Positions 17,511 through 30,844 of a stretch of DNA of 64,000 nucleotides are shown here, one piece after another. The stretch's first letter is position 1. Every line of letters begins with the position of its first letter. The DNA is from Wenyingzhuangia heitensis (lineage in GTDB: Bacteria > Bacteroidota > Bacteroidia > Flavobacteriales > Flavobacteriaceae), in NCBI RefSeq assembly GCF_011762155.1, contig NZ_JAASQL010000001.1, forward strand, positions 186,001 to 250,000, written 5' to 3'. The notes beneath the pieces were generated by a model. The model was not told the DNA's origin, made no database searches, and saw only the letters and a list, made by a program, of their open reading frames with translations. The position numbers and the translations under genes were made by a program.

Positions 17511-18770
17511 ATGAAATCTAACAAAAAGAACGGTTCCCAATTTTTAGTGCCATTAATAATTGTAATGGCCTTAATGTTTTTTTGGAATTTAAGTAGAAAC
17601 ATAAATGATGTGTTAATTCCGCATTTAAAAAGAGCTTGTCAATTAACCGATTTTCAATCTTCTTTAGTGCAATCTTCCTTTTTTGGAGCTTACTTTTTAG
17701 TAGCCTTACCAGCAGGTTGGTACATTCAAAAAAAAGGATATCGTAACGGAATGATTACTGGTTTATTGGTTTCTGCTTTTGGAGCTTTTTTATTTTACCC
17801 TGCAGCAGAAACACGTATTTATCCTTTTTTCTTATTGGCTTTGTTTATTATGGCCGCAGGATTTGCCATTTTAGAAGTAACAGCTTCTCCTTATATTGCT
17901 AAACTAGGAAAACCAGAAGGTGCCTCTAGTAGACTAAGTATGGCAGCAGCTATCGGTTCTGTAGGTGCTACTATTGCTCCTGTTTTGGCTTCTCTTTTGT
18001 TTTTACACGAACAGGACATTCCCCAAGCTACCATAGAAAATTTTAGTCCTAGTAAGCTAGAATCTTTTTTATCTAACGAAGCAGCTTTGGTAAAACCTCC
18101 CTATATCATTTTAGGAATTATTTTAGTCGCAATTGCTTTGGTCGTAAAATTTATAAAACTCCCTAAAATTAAAGACGAGCAAAGTGGTGGGAAAAAACCC
18201 TTGTTAGATATTTTAAAATTTAAACATACACTATACGGTGTAGGAGCAGAATTTTTTTACGTAGGTGCAGAAGTCGGAATTGTAAGTTTTATTATTCGTT
18301 ATGCCAAGTGGTTTCAAATACCAGAACTAACAGAACAAAAATCTGCACAATATATTACTGCGTTTATGGCATTGGTATTAACAGGTAGGTTATTGGGAGT
18401 TTATATTTTAAAAAGGTTTCAGCCTCAAAAAGTATTAGCCTTTTGTAGCATTAGTGCTTTCATCATGGTGACTATGGCCATTGTAACCAACGGCTATTTT
18501 TCATTGGCTTGTTTATCAATAGTAGGGTTATTTACCTCTATTGTATACCCTATTATCTTTAGTTTAAGTATGAAAGATTTAAAGGAATATACCAAAACAG
18601 GTTCTTCTGTGTTTTTATTGGGAATTGTAGGGGGAGCTATAGTACCTCCTTTAATGGGCTATATTTCAGACACTGTCGGAATTAAATTTTCTTTTATTAT
18701 TCCACTTATTTGTTATGTATACTTATTGTTTTTTGCTGTAAAAGGACATATTGTAAAAATAAAAGCTTAG
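17511..18770 (+). CDS. fucP: FucP-type sugar:proton symporter (MFS)
   Basis: Inner-membrane transporter of 419 residues with about 12 hydrophobic segments. The N-terminal region (MALMFFWNLSRNINDVLIPHLKRACQLTDFQSSLVQSSFFGAYF) is the hallmark of the fucose permease family; the usual form is FFLWGFANNMNDILIPHLKK, so the substrate helix is slightly divergent. The family brings in L-fucose and also carries L-galactose or D-arabinose, and some members carry other hexoses. It lies 10 bases after the Zn-dehydrogenase and 4 bases before the mutarotase-like gene, which argues for a shared sugar substrate. Confidence 0.9.
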   Translation: MKSNKKNGSQFLVPLIIVMALMFFWNLSRNINDVLIPHLKRACQLTDFQSSLVQSSFFGAYFLVALPAGWYIQKKGYRNGMITGLLVSAFGAFLFYPAAETRIYPFFLLALFIMAAGFAILEVTASPYIAKLGKPEGASSRLSMAAAIGSVGATIAPVLASLLFLHEQDIPQATIENFSPSKLESFLSNEAALVKPPYIILGIILVAIALVVKFIKLPKIKDEQSGGKKPLLDILKFKHTLYGVGAEFFYVGAEVGIVSFIIRYAKWFQIPELTEQKSAQYITAFMALVLTGRLLGVYILKRFQPQKVLAFCSISAFIMVTMAIVTNGYFSLACLSIVGLFTSIVYPIIFSLSMKDLKEYTKTGSSVFLLGIVGGAIVPPLMGYISDTVGIKFSFIIPLICYVYLLFFAVKGHIVKIKA

Positions 18771-18774
18771 TGTT

Positions 18775-19455
18775 ATGAAACCTTCTCTATTTCGTCGATT
18801 TACTTATTTAGTGAGTGATGCAATTTTTAGTATTAATTTTTTAGAAAAAATCAATGCTAAAGAAACAAAGCAAAAACTACACAAGGCAGGAATTATAACT
18901 TTGGAAGTGTATCAAAAAGAAGCTGTTTATTTTCTGTTAATTGACACAATATCATCTTTTAATAGTTTGACATTACAGGGTGTTTTATCGAATTTAGGAA
19001 TTACTATTATCAACTTTTCTTTTGAAAAAACTCCTTTGGAACGTATTTATGAATTAGATCAAAAAGAGATCTACAAACCCAAAACAGGACAATTAAAAAC
19101 AACGACAACTCCCTACAAAAGATTTGTTTGGACTTTATTATTGCAAAAAGACTCTGAACTTATTGCTGAATACAAAAAAGTACACAGCATAGGACAAGCT
19201 TGGCCAGAAATTACAACCAACATGAAATCTGTGGGTGTAAAAGACATGGAAATCTACCTAGCTGGAACACAAGCTATTTTAATTATGGATACCATTCCTG
19301 ACTTTAATTTAGAAGTAGTCGGACCAAAATGGCAACAAATGCCTAGAGAAACAGAATGGCAAACCTATGTTTCTAAATTTCAGAGAACAAATCCAGAAAG
19401 CTCTATTCAAGAAAAATGGCAAGACCTAAACTTGATTGCATCTATTTTAAAATAA
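18775..19455 (+). CDS. Tandem-duplicated RhaM/DUF718-type mutarotase
   Basis: Protein of 226 residues. The C-terminal half (about 112-218) is a recognisable L-rhamnose-mutarotase (DUF718) domain: RFVWTLLLQKDSELIAEYKKVHS, WPEI, then VKDMEIYLAGTQAILIMDT. The family normally has about 105 residues. The N-terminal half repeats the pattern: RFTYLV, KLHKAGIITLEVYQKEAVYFLLIDT and SSFN align with RFVWTL, NMKSVGVKDMEIYLAGTQAILIMDT and PDFN, but the YxxxH and WPEI segments are lost. It therefore looks like a fused duplication with one active-type and one degenerate half. The predicted job is interconversion of sugar anomers after FucP uptake. No signal peptide is seen. Confidence 0.8.
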   Translation: MKPSLFRRFTYLVSDAIFSINFLEKINAKETKQKLHKAGIITLEVYQKEAVYFLLIDTISSFNSLTLQGVLSNLGITIINFSFEKTPLERIYELDQKEIYKPKTGQLKTTTTPYKRFVWTLLLQKDSELIAEYKKVHSIGQAWPEITTNMKSVGVKDMEIYLAGTQAILIMDTIPDFNLEVVGPKWQQMPRETEWQTYVSKFQRTNPESSIQEKWQDLNLIASILK

Positions 19456-19463
19456 AAAACATC

Positions 19464-20981
19464 ATGAAAAAAATAATTTTAATAGTAACCATTTCTTTAT
19501 TAGCTACATGTCAATCTAATAAAAAAAAGGACGAAGCTACGACTACTGAAACTCCTAAAATTACCTACCAAGAAAACTGGGAGAGTTTGCAACAATATCA
19601 AATTCCACAATGGATGAAAGATTCTAAATTTGGAATTTTTATTCACTGGGGACCAAACTCTGTTGCAGAAAAATATACCGATTGGTATCCGCGTTGGATG
19701 TATTCTGACAAAGGAGTGGCCAACCCTCAAACAGGAATTGTTACAAACGGAAAACCACACCCAGCAGTAGCATATCATAAAAAGAAATTTGGAGATCAAA
19801 AAGAGTTTGGATACAAAGATTTAATTCCTATGTGGACCATGGAAAACTTTGACCCAAAAGAATGGGTAAGTTTGTTTAAAAAATCAGGAGCGCAATACAT
19901 AGTGCCTGTAGCGGAACACCATGATGGTTTTGCTTTGTACAAATCTAGCATTACACCTTGGAATGCAGTAGACATGGGGCCTAAACGTGATGTTTTAAAG
20001 GATTTATCTGAAGAAATAAAAAAGCAAGGGTTGATTTTTGGTCTAAGTTCTCACTTAGCTTTTAACTACAATTTCTACAATCAGCAACCTTACTTTGACA
20101 ATTCCAATCCTAAATATACTGATTTGTATGCACCTCCTCATAAAATGGGAGACTCTGTAAGTTCTGATTGGTTGGCAAAAACATGGTGGCCTAGAACTAA
20201 AGAAATTATAGATTTATACCAACCTGATATTTTATGGTTTGACTTTTATTTAGATCGTCCAGAATTTGCTCCTTATCATAAAAAATTAGCAGCTTACTAC
20301 TACAACTCTGGTTTAAAAAGAAACAAAAATGTGGTCTTACAAACTAAAAATTATAAGTACGAATCTTATAAAACAGGAACACACATGTTAGATTTAGAAA
20401 GATCTAAAATGGACAATATTAAAAAAGAATATTGGCAAACAGATACATCTATAGGAAAAAACTCTTGGTATTATGCGACCAACTGGATTCCAAAATCGGC
20501 AGAAGATTTGGTGGCAGATCTAGTAGACATTGTTTCTAAAAATGGATGTTTATTATTAAATATCGGCCCTAGAAAAGACGGAATTATCCCAGAAGATCAA
20601 AAGAAAACATTGTTAGATATTGGTGCCTGGTTAGCAGTAAATGGAGAGGCTATTTATGGTTCTAAATATTACGAAATTTATGGAGAAGGACCAACCGAAA
20701 CCGCAACAGGACATTTATCTGAGGATAAAAATAAAGGATTTACCCAAAATGATATTCGTTTTACAACGAATCATAAAAACTTATATGTAACGGTTTTAAA
20801 AACTCCAACCAAAGACATTCACATCAAACATTTAACAAAGGGAAAAATGGAAATTAAATCTATTGAATTGTTAGGTTCTAATGCTAAAATTGAATTCAAA
20901 AAATCTGCTACAGGAACTACTATTAAATTACCTAAGAATGTAGATTTAAATTATGCTTGGGTATTTAAAATAAAGCAATAA
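19464..20981 (+). CDS. GH29 alpha-L-fucosidase, lipoprotein
   Basis: Glycoside hydrolase of 505 residues that removes terminal alpha-L-fucose (some GH29 members prefer L-galactose). I place the start at 19464: MKKIILIVTISLLATC is a lipoprotein signal with Cys16 as the anchor. The (beta/alpha)8 domain shows GIFIHWGPNSVAEKYTDWYPRWMY, VAEHHDGFALYKS and the nucleophile Asp260 in DILWFDFYLD. LLLNIGPRKDG is also family-typical, and a C-terminal beta-sandwich follows. Location is probably the outer membrane or periplasmic face. It follows the mutarotase gene by 8 bases and precedes a sulfatase gene by 3, supporting stepwise trimming of a sulfated fucose-containing glycan. Confidence 0.92.
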   Translation: MKKIILIVTISLLATCQSNKKKDEATTTETPKITYQENWESLQQYQIPQWMKDSKFGIFIHWGPNSVAEKYTDWYPRWMYSDKGVANPQTGIVTNGKPHPAVAYHKKKFGDQKEFGYKDLIPMWTMENFDPKEWVSLFKKSGAQYIVPVAEHHDGFALYKSSITPWNAVDMGPKRDVLKDLSEEIKKQGLIFGLSSHLAFNYNFYNQQPYFDNSNPKYTDLYAPPHKMGDSVSSDWLAKTWWPRTKEIIDLYQPDILWFDFYLDRPEFAPYHKKLAAYYYNSGLKRNKNVVLQTKNYKYESYKTGTHMLDLERSKMDNIKKEYWQTDTSIGKNSWYYATNWIPKSAEDLVADLVDIVSKNGCLLLNIGPRKDGIIPEDQKKTLLDIGAWLAVNGEAIYGSKYYEIYGEGPTETATGHLSEDKNKGFTQNDIRFTTNHKNLYVTVLKTPTKDIHIKHLTKGKMEIKSIELLGSNAKIEFKKSATGTTIKLPKNVDLNYAWVFKIKQ

Positions 20982-20984
20982 AAT

Positions 20985-22808
20985 ATGTTACTCAAAGAAT
21001 TAAAACCTTCAATTTCACTATTGTTAAGAATGTTTTTTACGGTCTTAACAATATTGTCTTTCTATAAAGGGAACTCTCAAACATCAAACGGACAAAAACC
21101 AAATGTTATCATTATCCTTACAGATGATCAAGGTTATGGAGATTTAAGTTGTCATGGCAATCCTTATATCCAAACACCCAACATGGATCAGTTGTACTCG
21201 GAGTCTGTTAGATTTACAAACTTTCATGTAGACCCTACTTGTGCTCCTACAAGAGCTGCTTTAATGACGGGTAAATATTCTCATCATGCAGGTGTGTGGC
21301 ATACAGTAGCTGGAGGAAATTACTTAAGAAGTTCAGAAAAAACAATGGGTGATGTGTTTAAAGCATCAGGATACAAAACGGCTATGTTTGGTAAATGGCA
21401 TTTAGGTGCTAATTACCCATACAGACCTATGGACAGAGGTTTTGAAGAATGGCTAGGGAATGGAGATGGAGGAACTGGAACCACTGATGATTGGTTTGAT
21501 AACGACCGAGTAAACGATCATTATTGGCACAATGGAGAAAGAGAAAAACACGAAGGTTATGCTCCTGATGTCTTTTTTAACAAGGCGATGGACTTTGTTA
21601 AAAAAGATCATAAGAAACCATTTTTTATGTATTTAGCTACTTATCTGCCACACGATCCACACTCTGTTCCAGATCCATCTCTAGCAGAAATTTATGGAGA
21701 AAAAGTTCCAAAAAACATTGCTTATTTCTATGCGGGTATCAATCGTATTGACCAAAATATTGGAAAGCTTAAAAAGGTTTTAGAAACCTCTGGAAAAGCA
21801 GACAATACTATTTTAATTTTCATGTCAGACAATGGAGGGATTACAGGAGTTAGACTTTACAACGCAGGTATGCGAGGTAAAAAAACACAAGCTTACGAAG
21901 GAGGACATAGGGTTCCGTTCTTTATTAAATGGCCAAAAGGACATTTAGCACACGGAAAAGAAGTAAAGGATTTAACAGCACACATTGATATTTTACCAAC
22001 CTTAGTTGATTTATGTCACTTAAACCCTAGTCCTACAAAATTTGATGGTAGAAGCTTTAAACAGCAATTGTACCAGCCTAGTTTAAACTTAACTAAGCGT
22101 ACTTTGTTTGTAGAAAACCAACGAACATTTACAGCTCAACAATGGGAAAGAACAGCCGGAATGACCAACAAATGGCGATTGGTACACAATACCGAATTGT
22201 ACGACATTGTTAACGATCCAGGACAGAAAAACAATGTAATTAACCAACACCCTGATGTTGTAGCCAAAATTCGTAAAGAATTTAAACAGTATTGGAAATT
22301 GGTAAGCCCTAACGATCGTGAACTTCCCAAAACTATTGTTGGGCATCCAAACGACAAAGAAACTTATCTAACACCATCTGACTGGTATTTACCCAAAGTA
22401 CCATGGAATCATGCTCAAGTAGCAGAAGGAAAACCTCTGTCTGGTTCGTGGGATGTTCATATTTCAGAATCCGGAACGTATCGTATTGAAGCAAGACGAT
22501 GGCCTAGAGAAGCAAACACTCCTATTTGCGGAATTCCAACATTTTCCAAAACAATAGATGCTTGGAAAAAAGACGGTAAAGTAGATAGATTATTATATGG
22601 TAGAAAAATGAAAGCTCTGCCTGTAAAAACAATCACCCTTGAAGTTGGCAAATATCAAGAAAAGACGAGTATTTCTAACACAGATACCCATGTGATTTTT
22701 GATGTTAAATTGCCAAAAGGAGATACCCGTATACAAAGTCAAATGCTAGATGCTAATGGAGAAGTTATTGCAGGTACATATTATGTATACATCACCAAAC
22801 AAGACTAA
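20985..22808 (+). CDS. Exported formylglycine-dependent sulfatase with C-terminal beta domain
   Basis: S1-family sulfatase of 607 residues. The hydrophobic leader at about residues 8-32 ends at NSQ and marks export. The metal site opens with NVIIILTDDQGYGDL, and the signature CAPTR starts at Cys86, which must be converted to formylglycine. MFGKWHLGANY and MSDNGG complete the active-site set. Beyond about residue 460 lies an extra domain (SGSWDVHISESGTYRIEARRW) of beta-sandwich type, longer than a minimal sulfatase. No sulfatase maturase is encoded in the window. The Cys-type signature implies an anSME or FGE elsewhere. The substrate is presumably a sulfated fucose or galactose residue. Confidence 0.9.
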   Translation: MLLKELKPSISLLLRMFFTVLTILSFYKGNSQTSNGQKPNVIIILTDDQGYGDLSCHGNPYIQTPNMDQLYSESVRFTNFHVDPTCAPTRAALMTGKYSHHAGVWHTVAGGNYLRSSEKTMGDVFKASGYKTAMFGKWHLGANYPYRPMDRGFEEWLGNGDGGTGTTDDWFDNDRVNDHYWHNGEREKHEGYAPDVFFNKAMDFVKKDHKKPFFMYLATYLPHDPHSVPDPSLAEIYGEKVPKNIAYFYAGINRIDQNIGKLKKVLETSGKADNTILIFMSDNGGITGVRLYNAGMRGKKTQAYEGGHRVPFFIKWPKGHLAHGKEVKDLTAHIDILPTLVDLCHLNPSPTKFDGRSFKQQLYQPSLNLTKRTLFVENQRTFTAQQWERTAGMTNKWRLVHNTELYDIVNDPGQKNNVINQHPDVVAKIRKEFKQYWKLVSPNDRELPKTIVGHPNDKETYLTPSDWYLPKVPWNHAQVAEGKPLSGSWDVHISESGTYRIEARRWPREANTPICGIPTFSKTIDAWKKDGKVDRLLYGRKMKALPVKTITLEVGKYQEKTSISNTDTHVIFDVKLPKGDTRIQSQMLDANGEVIAGTYYVYITKQD

Positions 22809-22839
22809 AAGAATCTAATTTTCACCAACTGTTCTTATC

Positions 22840-25641
22840 ATGAAACATATATTTAAACTGTTTTTAGTATTTATTCTATCAATTAATTTAGGTACTCAAG
22901 CACAAAATTCTTTTATAAAGAAATTAAAAACAGAAAAGGTAAGCTCTACCAATACCATTACTTGGTCACAAGTTTCTCCAGGAAATGCGGGTTATGCAAA
23001 CTTTATCCGCTTCCACCCTACTATTTCTGGAAAGGTTGCCATATCTCAAGATATGTGGAATCATTACCAAAGTGATAATAATGGAGCAAGATGGTACAGT
23101 ACTGTAGATTATGATGGAGACGGTCGTTTTGGTCGTATGTTAGATGTAGAGTGGTGTTATACAGATGCTAAAACAGCTATTTCAATATCGACTTCAGAAT
23201 TGTGGGTATCTCGTGATACTGCACGTACTTTTGAGTTGGTAAAAAACTGCCCTTGGTACAACACAGATGCAGATGGATCTGACAAAGCAAGTTGGCGAAA
23301 AAAAGTAGCCGCTGTTGCCATTGATCCAAATGATGCAAATACTTGGTTTGTAGCAGGAGGAAACAATATACGCGGACAAGATTGGATGTCTTATTTAAAT
23401 AATGCTAAGGCAAAACAACCTCATGGAAAACCTTCGGAATATGAAGGAAAGCTATGGAAAACTGCCAATGCAGGAAAATCTTGGAAACTGATTACAAAGG
23501 AGTTAAATCCTAAAGCACAAATAGGAAGAATAATTGTAAACCCAAAAAACTCTAAACAAATTTTTGCCTCTTCAACACACGGTTTGTACAAGTCAGAAAA
23601 CGGAGGAAAAAGCTGGAATCAAATTGGACAAAAGGATTTAGACAACAATATTATCATGGATATGGATTTTTATTTCCATCCTAAAACCAAAAAATTTATT
23701 CTTTATGTAATAGATCAGGTTCAGTACCATCCTAACGGAAAATCTACCAAATGTAGTGGAGGAGTTTTTGTAAGTAACAACGAAGGAAAATCATGGAAAA
23801 TCATTAACGGAGATTTAGGCTTAGATATTAATCAACTAACGGGTGGTGTTCCTAAAAGCTACTATCAATTTCTTAGCAGATGGTTTGGTATTTCACTTGC
23901 ACAGGCAAAAAAACAATACCCAGAAAAACCAAAAGAAGCCTTACAGTATTTTAATCAACTTAGTACAGACCCTAGCATACAAGGTAGAATTTATGTAGGT
24001 TTTGACGATCCACATCATAAAAAATCTATTGTTCCTGGTAGACTTTGGGTTACAGAAAACAACGGAAAACATTGGGTAAATACTGCTAGATTATTTAGCA
24101 ATATCTGGAAAAATGATGCTGCATATTGGGAATCTCGCAACAATCCGTGGCAACAAAACATGAAAGCTGGACATGCACATTATCCTATCCAATGGGGAGA
24201 CATTTATCCGCTTCGCGCGAGCAGAGGTTTTGATGTAGGAGCCGATGGAAGTGTCATGATGATTAACGGACACAATACCTTTTTAAGCACCAATGCAGGA
24301 AAAAGCTGGAAACAAGTAGATGAAGACTACAGCCCTTCTGGAGCTATTATAGGACATGGAAACAGCAATATGCCTGCCTTAACTATAAAGCAAGACAAAC
24401 GTGAAGGAATTACCTTGTTAGGAGCAGGAGAACACCGTATGTGGATTCCTGTAAACGATAGCCCTGATGAACGTCAAGCCATAAAATTTATTAAAAGTGC
24501 TCCCGAAACTGCTTCTAATTTTGCTTTTGATCCTTACGATGCCAAAACGGTATATTTAACCTCTAACAGACAAGAACACAAACAAAACATTTTTAAGTCT
24601 GTAGATGGTGGGCAAACATGGAAAATTCATGGAGTGGCAACTCCTGCTAGCAACCAATGGTTAGATGATTTTTATACCAATGGATTGACTATAGACCCTA
24701 TCAACAATCAATATATGTATCATGGAATCACCCAAATTGTAAATGCCAAAAGAGGACATGAAGGAGGCTTTTTTAGATCTGAGAATTTTGGAAAAACCTT
24801 TACACAAAGCAATAAAGGTTTGCCACAGCCTTGTAGAATTAACGAAATTGTATTTGATCCTAGAGATCCAAGTCGTGCTTCTTTATTTGTAGCGGCACAA
24901 TACAGCAATGATGGTTATTTTAAACATGCTCCAAGAGCAGAAGGAGGTCTATACCACTCAACAGACAGAGGACTTTCTTGGAAAAAAATAAACACTCCTC
25001 AACAAATAAAAGGAGTTCAATTTATTAAAATAGACCATAGCAATCGTATGTATATTACTACAGGTCACAACAAAGGAGGATCAGGAGTTTGGTATACTGA
25101 TAATTTTGGAAAAAACTGGGAGCAAATTTTTAAATATCCAGGAGCAGAATGTATTGATGTCTCTCCATTTGACAGAAACTTAATAGTAATTACCTGCAGA
25201 TTTGGTTCTAAAAATCCTGGTGTTTTTGTGAGTAAAGACAGAGGTATAACTTGGGAAAAGAGCAACAAAGGTCTAGTTCAACCACAAGAAATAGAAGATG
25301 TAAAATTTGATATTTTAGAAGCTAATAAATTATGGATAGGTTCTTTTGGTACAGGATTTTACAAAGGAACCATTACAAATGTAACTTTACCCATAATAAA
25401 TATTCATCAAAATTCTATTGAATTTAAGAATCTAAAAAGTCAAAAATTGACTGCAAAAATTGTAAATTCATACTCACAAAATCCAATCGTTTGGAAGTCT
25501 GAAAATCCAGCAATAGCCAAAGTTGATCAAAATGGAAATGTGACTCCTATTAGCAAAGGACAGACTAAAATTTGGGCTACTACAGCAGAAGGTCGTTTTT
25601 CTGACTATAGTGTAATTACCGTAGCTAAAAACATAAAATAA
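22840..25641 (+). CDS. Exported Asp-box (BNR) beta-propeller protein with C-terminal Big_2 domain, possible glycan-active enzyme
   Basis: Protein of 933 residues with a signal peptide (MKHIFKLFLVFILSINLGTQAQ). At least seven Asp-box or BNR-like repeats of the form S-x-D/N-x-G-x-x-W are spread along it (SDNNGARW, ANAGKSW, SENGGKSW, SNNEGKSW, TENNGKHW, STNAGKSW, SVDGGQTW, STDRGLSW, SKDRGITW). This indicates one or two seven-bladed propellers like those of sialidases, VPS10 and GH74 xyloglucanases. The last 80 residues form a Big_2 immunoglobulin-like domain (NPIVWKSENPAIAKVDQNGNVTPISKGQTKIWATT). Its place between a fucosidase-sulfatase pair and a second sulfatase suggests a catalytic or binding role on the same glycan. 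I cannot assign it to a named GH or PL family. Confidence 0.8.
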   Translation: MKHIFKLFLVFILSINLGTQAQNSFIKKLKTEKVSSTNTITWSQVSPGNAGYANFIRFHPTISGKVAISQDMWNHYQSDNNGARWYSTVDYDGDGRFGRMLDVEWCYTDAKTAISISTSELWVSRDTARTFELVKNCPWYNTDADGSDKASWRKKVAAVAIDPNDANTWFVAGGNNIRGQDWMSYLNNAKAKQPHGKPSEYEGKLWKTANAGKSWKLITKELNPKAQIGRIIVNPKNSKQIFASSTHGLYKSENGGKSWNQIGQKDLDNNIIMDMDFYFHPKTKKFILYVIDQVQYHPNGKSTKCSGGVFVSNNEGKSWKIINGDLGLDINQLTGGVPKSYYQFLSRWFGISLAQAKKQYPEKPKEALQYFNQLSTDPSIQGRIYVGFDDPHHKKSIVPGRLWVTENNGKHWVNTARLFSNIWKNDAAYWESRNNPWQQNMKAGHAHYPIQWGDIYPLRASRGFDVGADGSVMMINGHNTFLSTNAGKSWKQVDEDYSPSGAIIGHGNSNMPALTIKQDKREGITLLGAGEHRMWIPVNDSPDERQAIKFIKSAPETASNFAFDPYDAKTVYLTSNRQEHKQNIFKSVDGGQTWKIHGVATPASNQWLDDFYTNGLTIDPINNQYMYHGITQIVNAKRGHEGGFFRSENFGKTFTQSNKGLPQPCRINEIVFDPRDPSRASLFVAAQYSNDGYFKHAPRAEGGLYHSTDRGLSWKKINTPQQIKGVQFIKIDHSNRMYITTGHNKGGSGVWYTDNFGKNWEQIFKYPGAECIDVSPFDRNLIVITCRFGSKNPGVFVSKDRGITWEKSNKGLVQPQEIEDVKFDILEANKLWIGSFGTGFYKGTITNVTLPIINIHQNSIEFKNLKSQKLTAKIVNSYSQNPIVWKSENPAIAKVDQNGNVTPISKGQTKIWATTAEGRFSDYSVITVAKNIK

Positions 25642-25666
25642 TCACTTGATAATAAATACAATTACC

Positions 25667-27235
25667 ATGAACAAAACAGCCTCCTTTTTACTACTCTTTT
25701 TCACGCTTATTAATGTAAGTGCACAGAAAAAACCCAACATTATTTTTATTATGTCCGACGATCATGCTGCACATGCCATAGGTGCCTATGGAGGTAGATT
25801 GTCTAGACTAGATATTACACCTAATATTGACAAGTTATCGGAGCAAGGAATTCGTTTTAACAATGCCTTTTGTAACAACGCTATCTGTACACCAAGTAGA
25901 GCTTCTATTATATCTGGACAATACCCTCAAACCAATGGGGTGTTAGATTTAGATGATAAATTAGATACCGACAAACAGTACTTGCCTATAGAATTAAAAA
26001 AATTAGGATACAGCACTGCGGTAGTAGGTAAATGGCATTTAAAAAACGAACCTGTTAATTTTGATTATTACAAAGTATTACCAAGCCAGGGAAAATACTT
26101 TAATCCTACCTTTTTAGAAAAAGGAAAAGGAAATTGGCCAAAAAATAAAGTAAAATCTACAGGACATTCTAGCGATGTTATTACGGACATTTCTCTTGAT
26201 TACTTAAAAAACAGAGACAAAAAGAAACCTTTTTTCTTAATGCATCATTACAAAGCTCCTCATGACTTTTTTGAGTATGCACCAAGGTATGAAGAATTTT
26301 TAGCGGATACCGAAATCCCGGAACCTTCTAGCTTATACTATCAACCTAACTGGGGATCTGAAGGAGTAAGAGGTATTAACGATTCTTTAAAAACATATAT
26401 TGGTACTTCGGTATCAGACAGGCATATGTACCGTAACTACAATTGGATGTTAAACGGAGGAAAATACAAAGGAAAAGAATCTGCACACCAAGGATACCAA
26501 ACCTACATGAAACGTTATTTACGTTGTGTAAAAGGTGTAGATGACAACCTAGGACGTTTGTTTGATTATTTAAAAAAAGAAGGTCTTTGGAAAAACACCG
26601 TTATCATTTATACAGGAGACCAGGGAATGATGTTGGGAGAGCATGATTTACAAGACAAACGTTGGATGTACGAAGAGTCTATGCGCATGCCATTTATTAT
26701 GCATTATCCAAAAAAAATCAAACCAAATCAAGTATCTGATTTGTTGATTAACAATACGGATTATGCCCCAACTATGATAGAGTTGGCAGGAGGAAAAACT
26801 CCTGAATACATGCAAGGAAAAAGTTTTATAAGAACTTTAAAAGGCAAAGAAGAAATAGACTGGAGGGAAACCACTTATTACCGTTATTGGATGCATATTA
26901 TTCACCATTATGTACCCGCACACATGGGGGTTAGATCTAAGGATTATAAATTGATTTTTTACTACGGAAAACACTATTTGCCAACTTCAGAATTTAAAAA
27001 ACACTATTGGGCAAAACAATATTATGGAGTTGATCGTGAAACACCACATACTTGGGAATTATACGATCTAAAAAATGATCCACAGGAATTAAACAACCAA
27101 TACAACAATCCAAAATACAAAGACATTATTGCCAAGTTAAAAACGCAATTAAAAGAACAAAGAGAAGCTTTAAACGAAACGGACAAAAACTATCCAGAAA
27201 TTAAAGCCATTGTAGACAAACATTGGAACGATTGA
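25667..27235 (+). CDS. Exported formylglycine-dependent sulfatase (second)
   Basis: S1-family sulfatase of 522 residues. I place the start at 25667 (MNKTASFLLLFFTLINVSAQ, a clear signal peptide); a 7-codon longer frame exists. Active-site landmarks are NIIFIMSDDHAAHAIGAYGG, the formylglycine signature CTPSR beginning at Cys74, VVGKWHLKNEP, KAPHDFFEYAP and YTGDQGMMLGEHDLQDKRWMYEESMR. It differs clearly from the 607-residue sulfatase, so the two probably attack different positions or residues. The DDHAAHAIGAYG start is of the type in algal-polysaccharide sulfatases. A terminator follows, so it ends the main operon. Confidence 0.92.
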   Translation: MNKTASFLLLFFTLINVSAQKKPNIIFIMSDDHAAHAIGAYGGRLSRLDITPNIDKLSEQGIRFNNAFCNNAICTPSRASIISGQYPQTNGVLDLDDKLDTDKQYLPIELKKLGYSTAVVGKWHLKNEPVNFDYYKVLPSQGKYFNPTFLEKGKGNWPKNKVKSTGHSSDVITDISLDYLKNRDKKKPFFLMHHYKAPHDFFEYAPRYEEFLADTEIPEPSSLYYQPNWGSEGVRGINDSLKTYIGTSVSDRHMYRNYNWMLNGGKYKGKESAHQGYQTYMKRYLRCVKGVDDNLGRLFDYLKKEGLWKNTVIIYTGDQGMMLGEHDLQDKRWMYEESMRMPFIMHYPKKIKPNQVSDLLINNTDYAPTMIELAGGKTPEYMQGKSFIRTLKGKEEIDWRETTYYRYWMHIIHHYVPAHMGVRSKDYKLIFYYGKHYLPTSEFKKHYWAKQYYGVDRETPHTWELYDLKNDPQELNNQYNNPKYKDIIAKLKTQLKEQREALNETDKNYPEIKAIVDKHWND

Positions 27236-30811
<3,576 letters not shown>

Positions 30812-30844
30812 TCATCTGAGTCTTTCTAAAATAATTAAAAAACA

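Noticed and set aside
13483-20981. Assignment of the locus to anhydrogalactose (agar/carrageenan) catabolism
   Set aside because: The cycloisomerase family fits, but no aldehyde-dehydrogenase-type anhydrogalactose dehydrogenase and no GH117/GH127 is present, while FucP and GH29 point to fucose or L-galactose. Kept only as an alternative.
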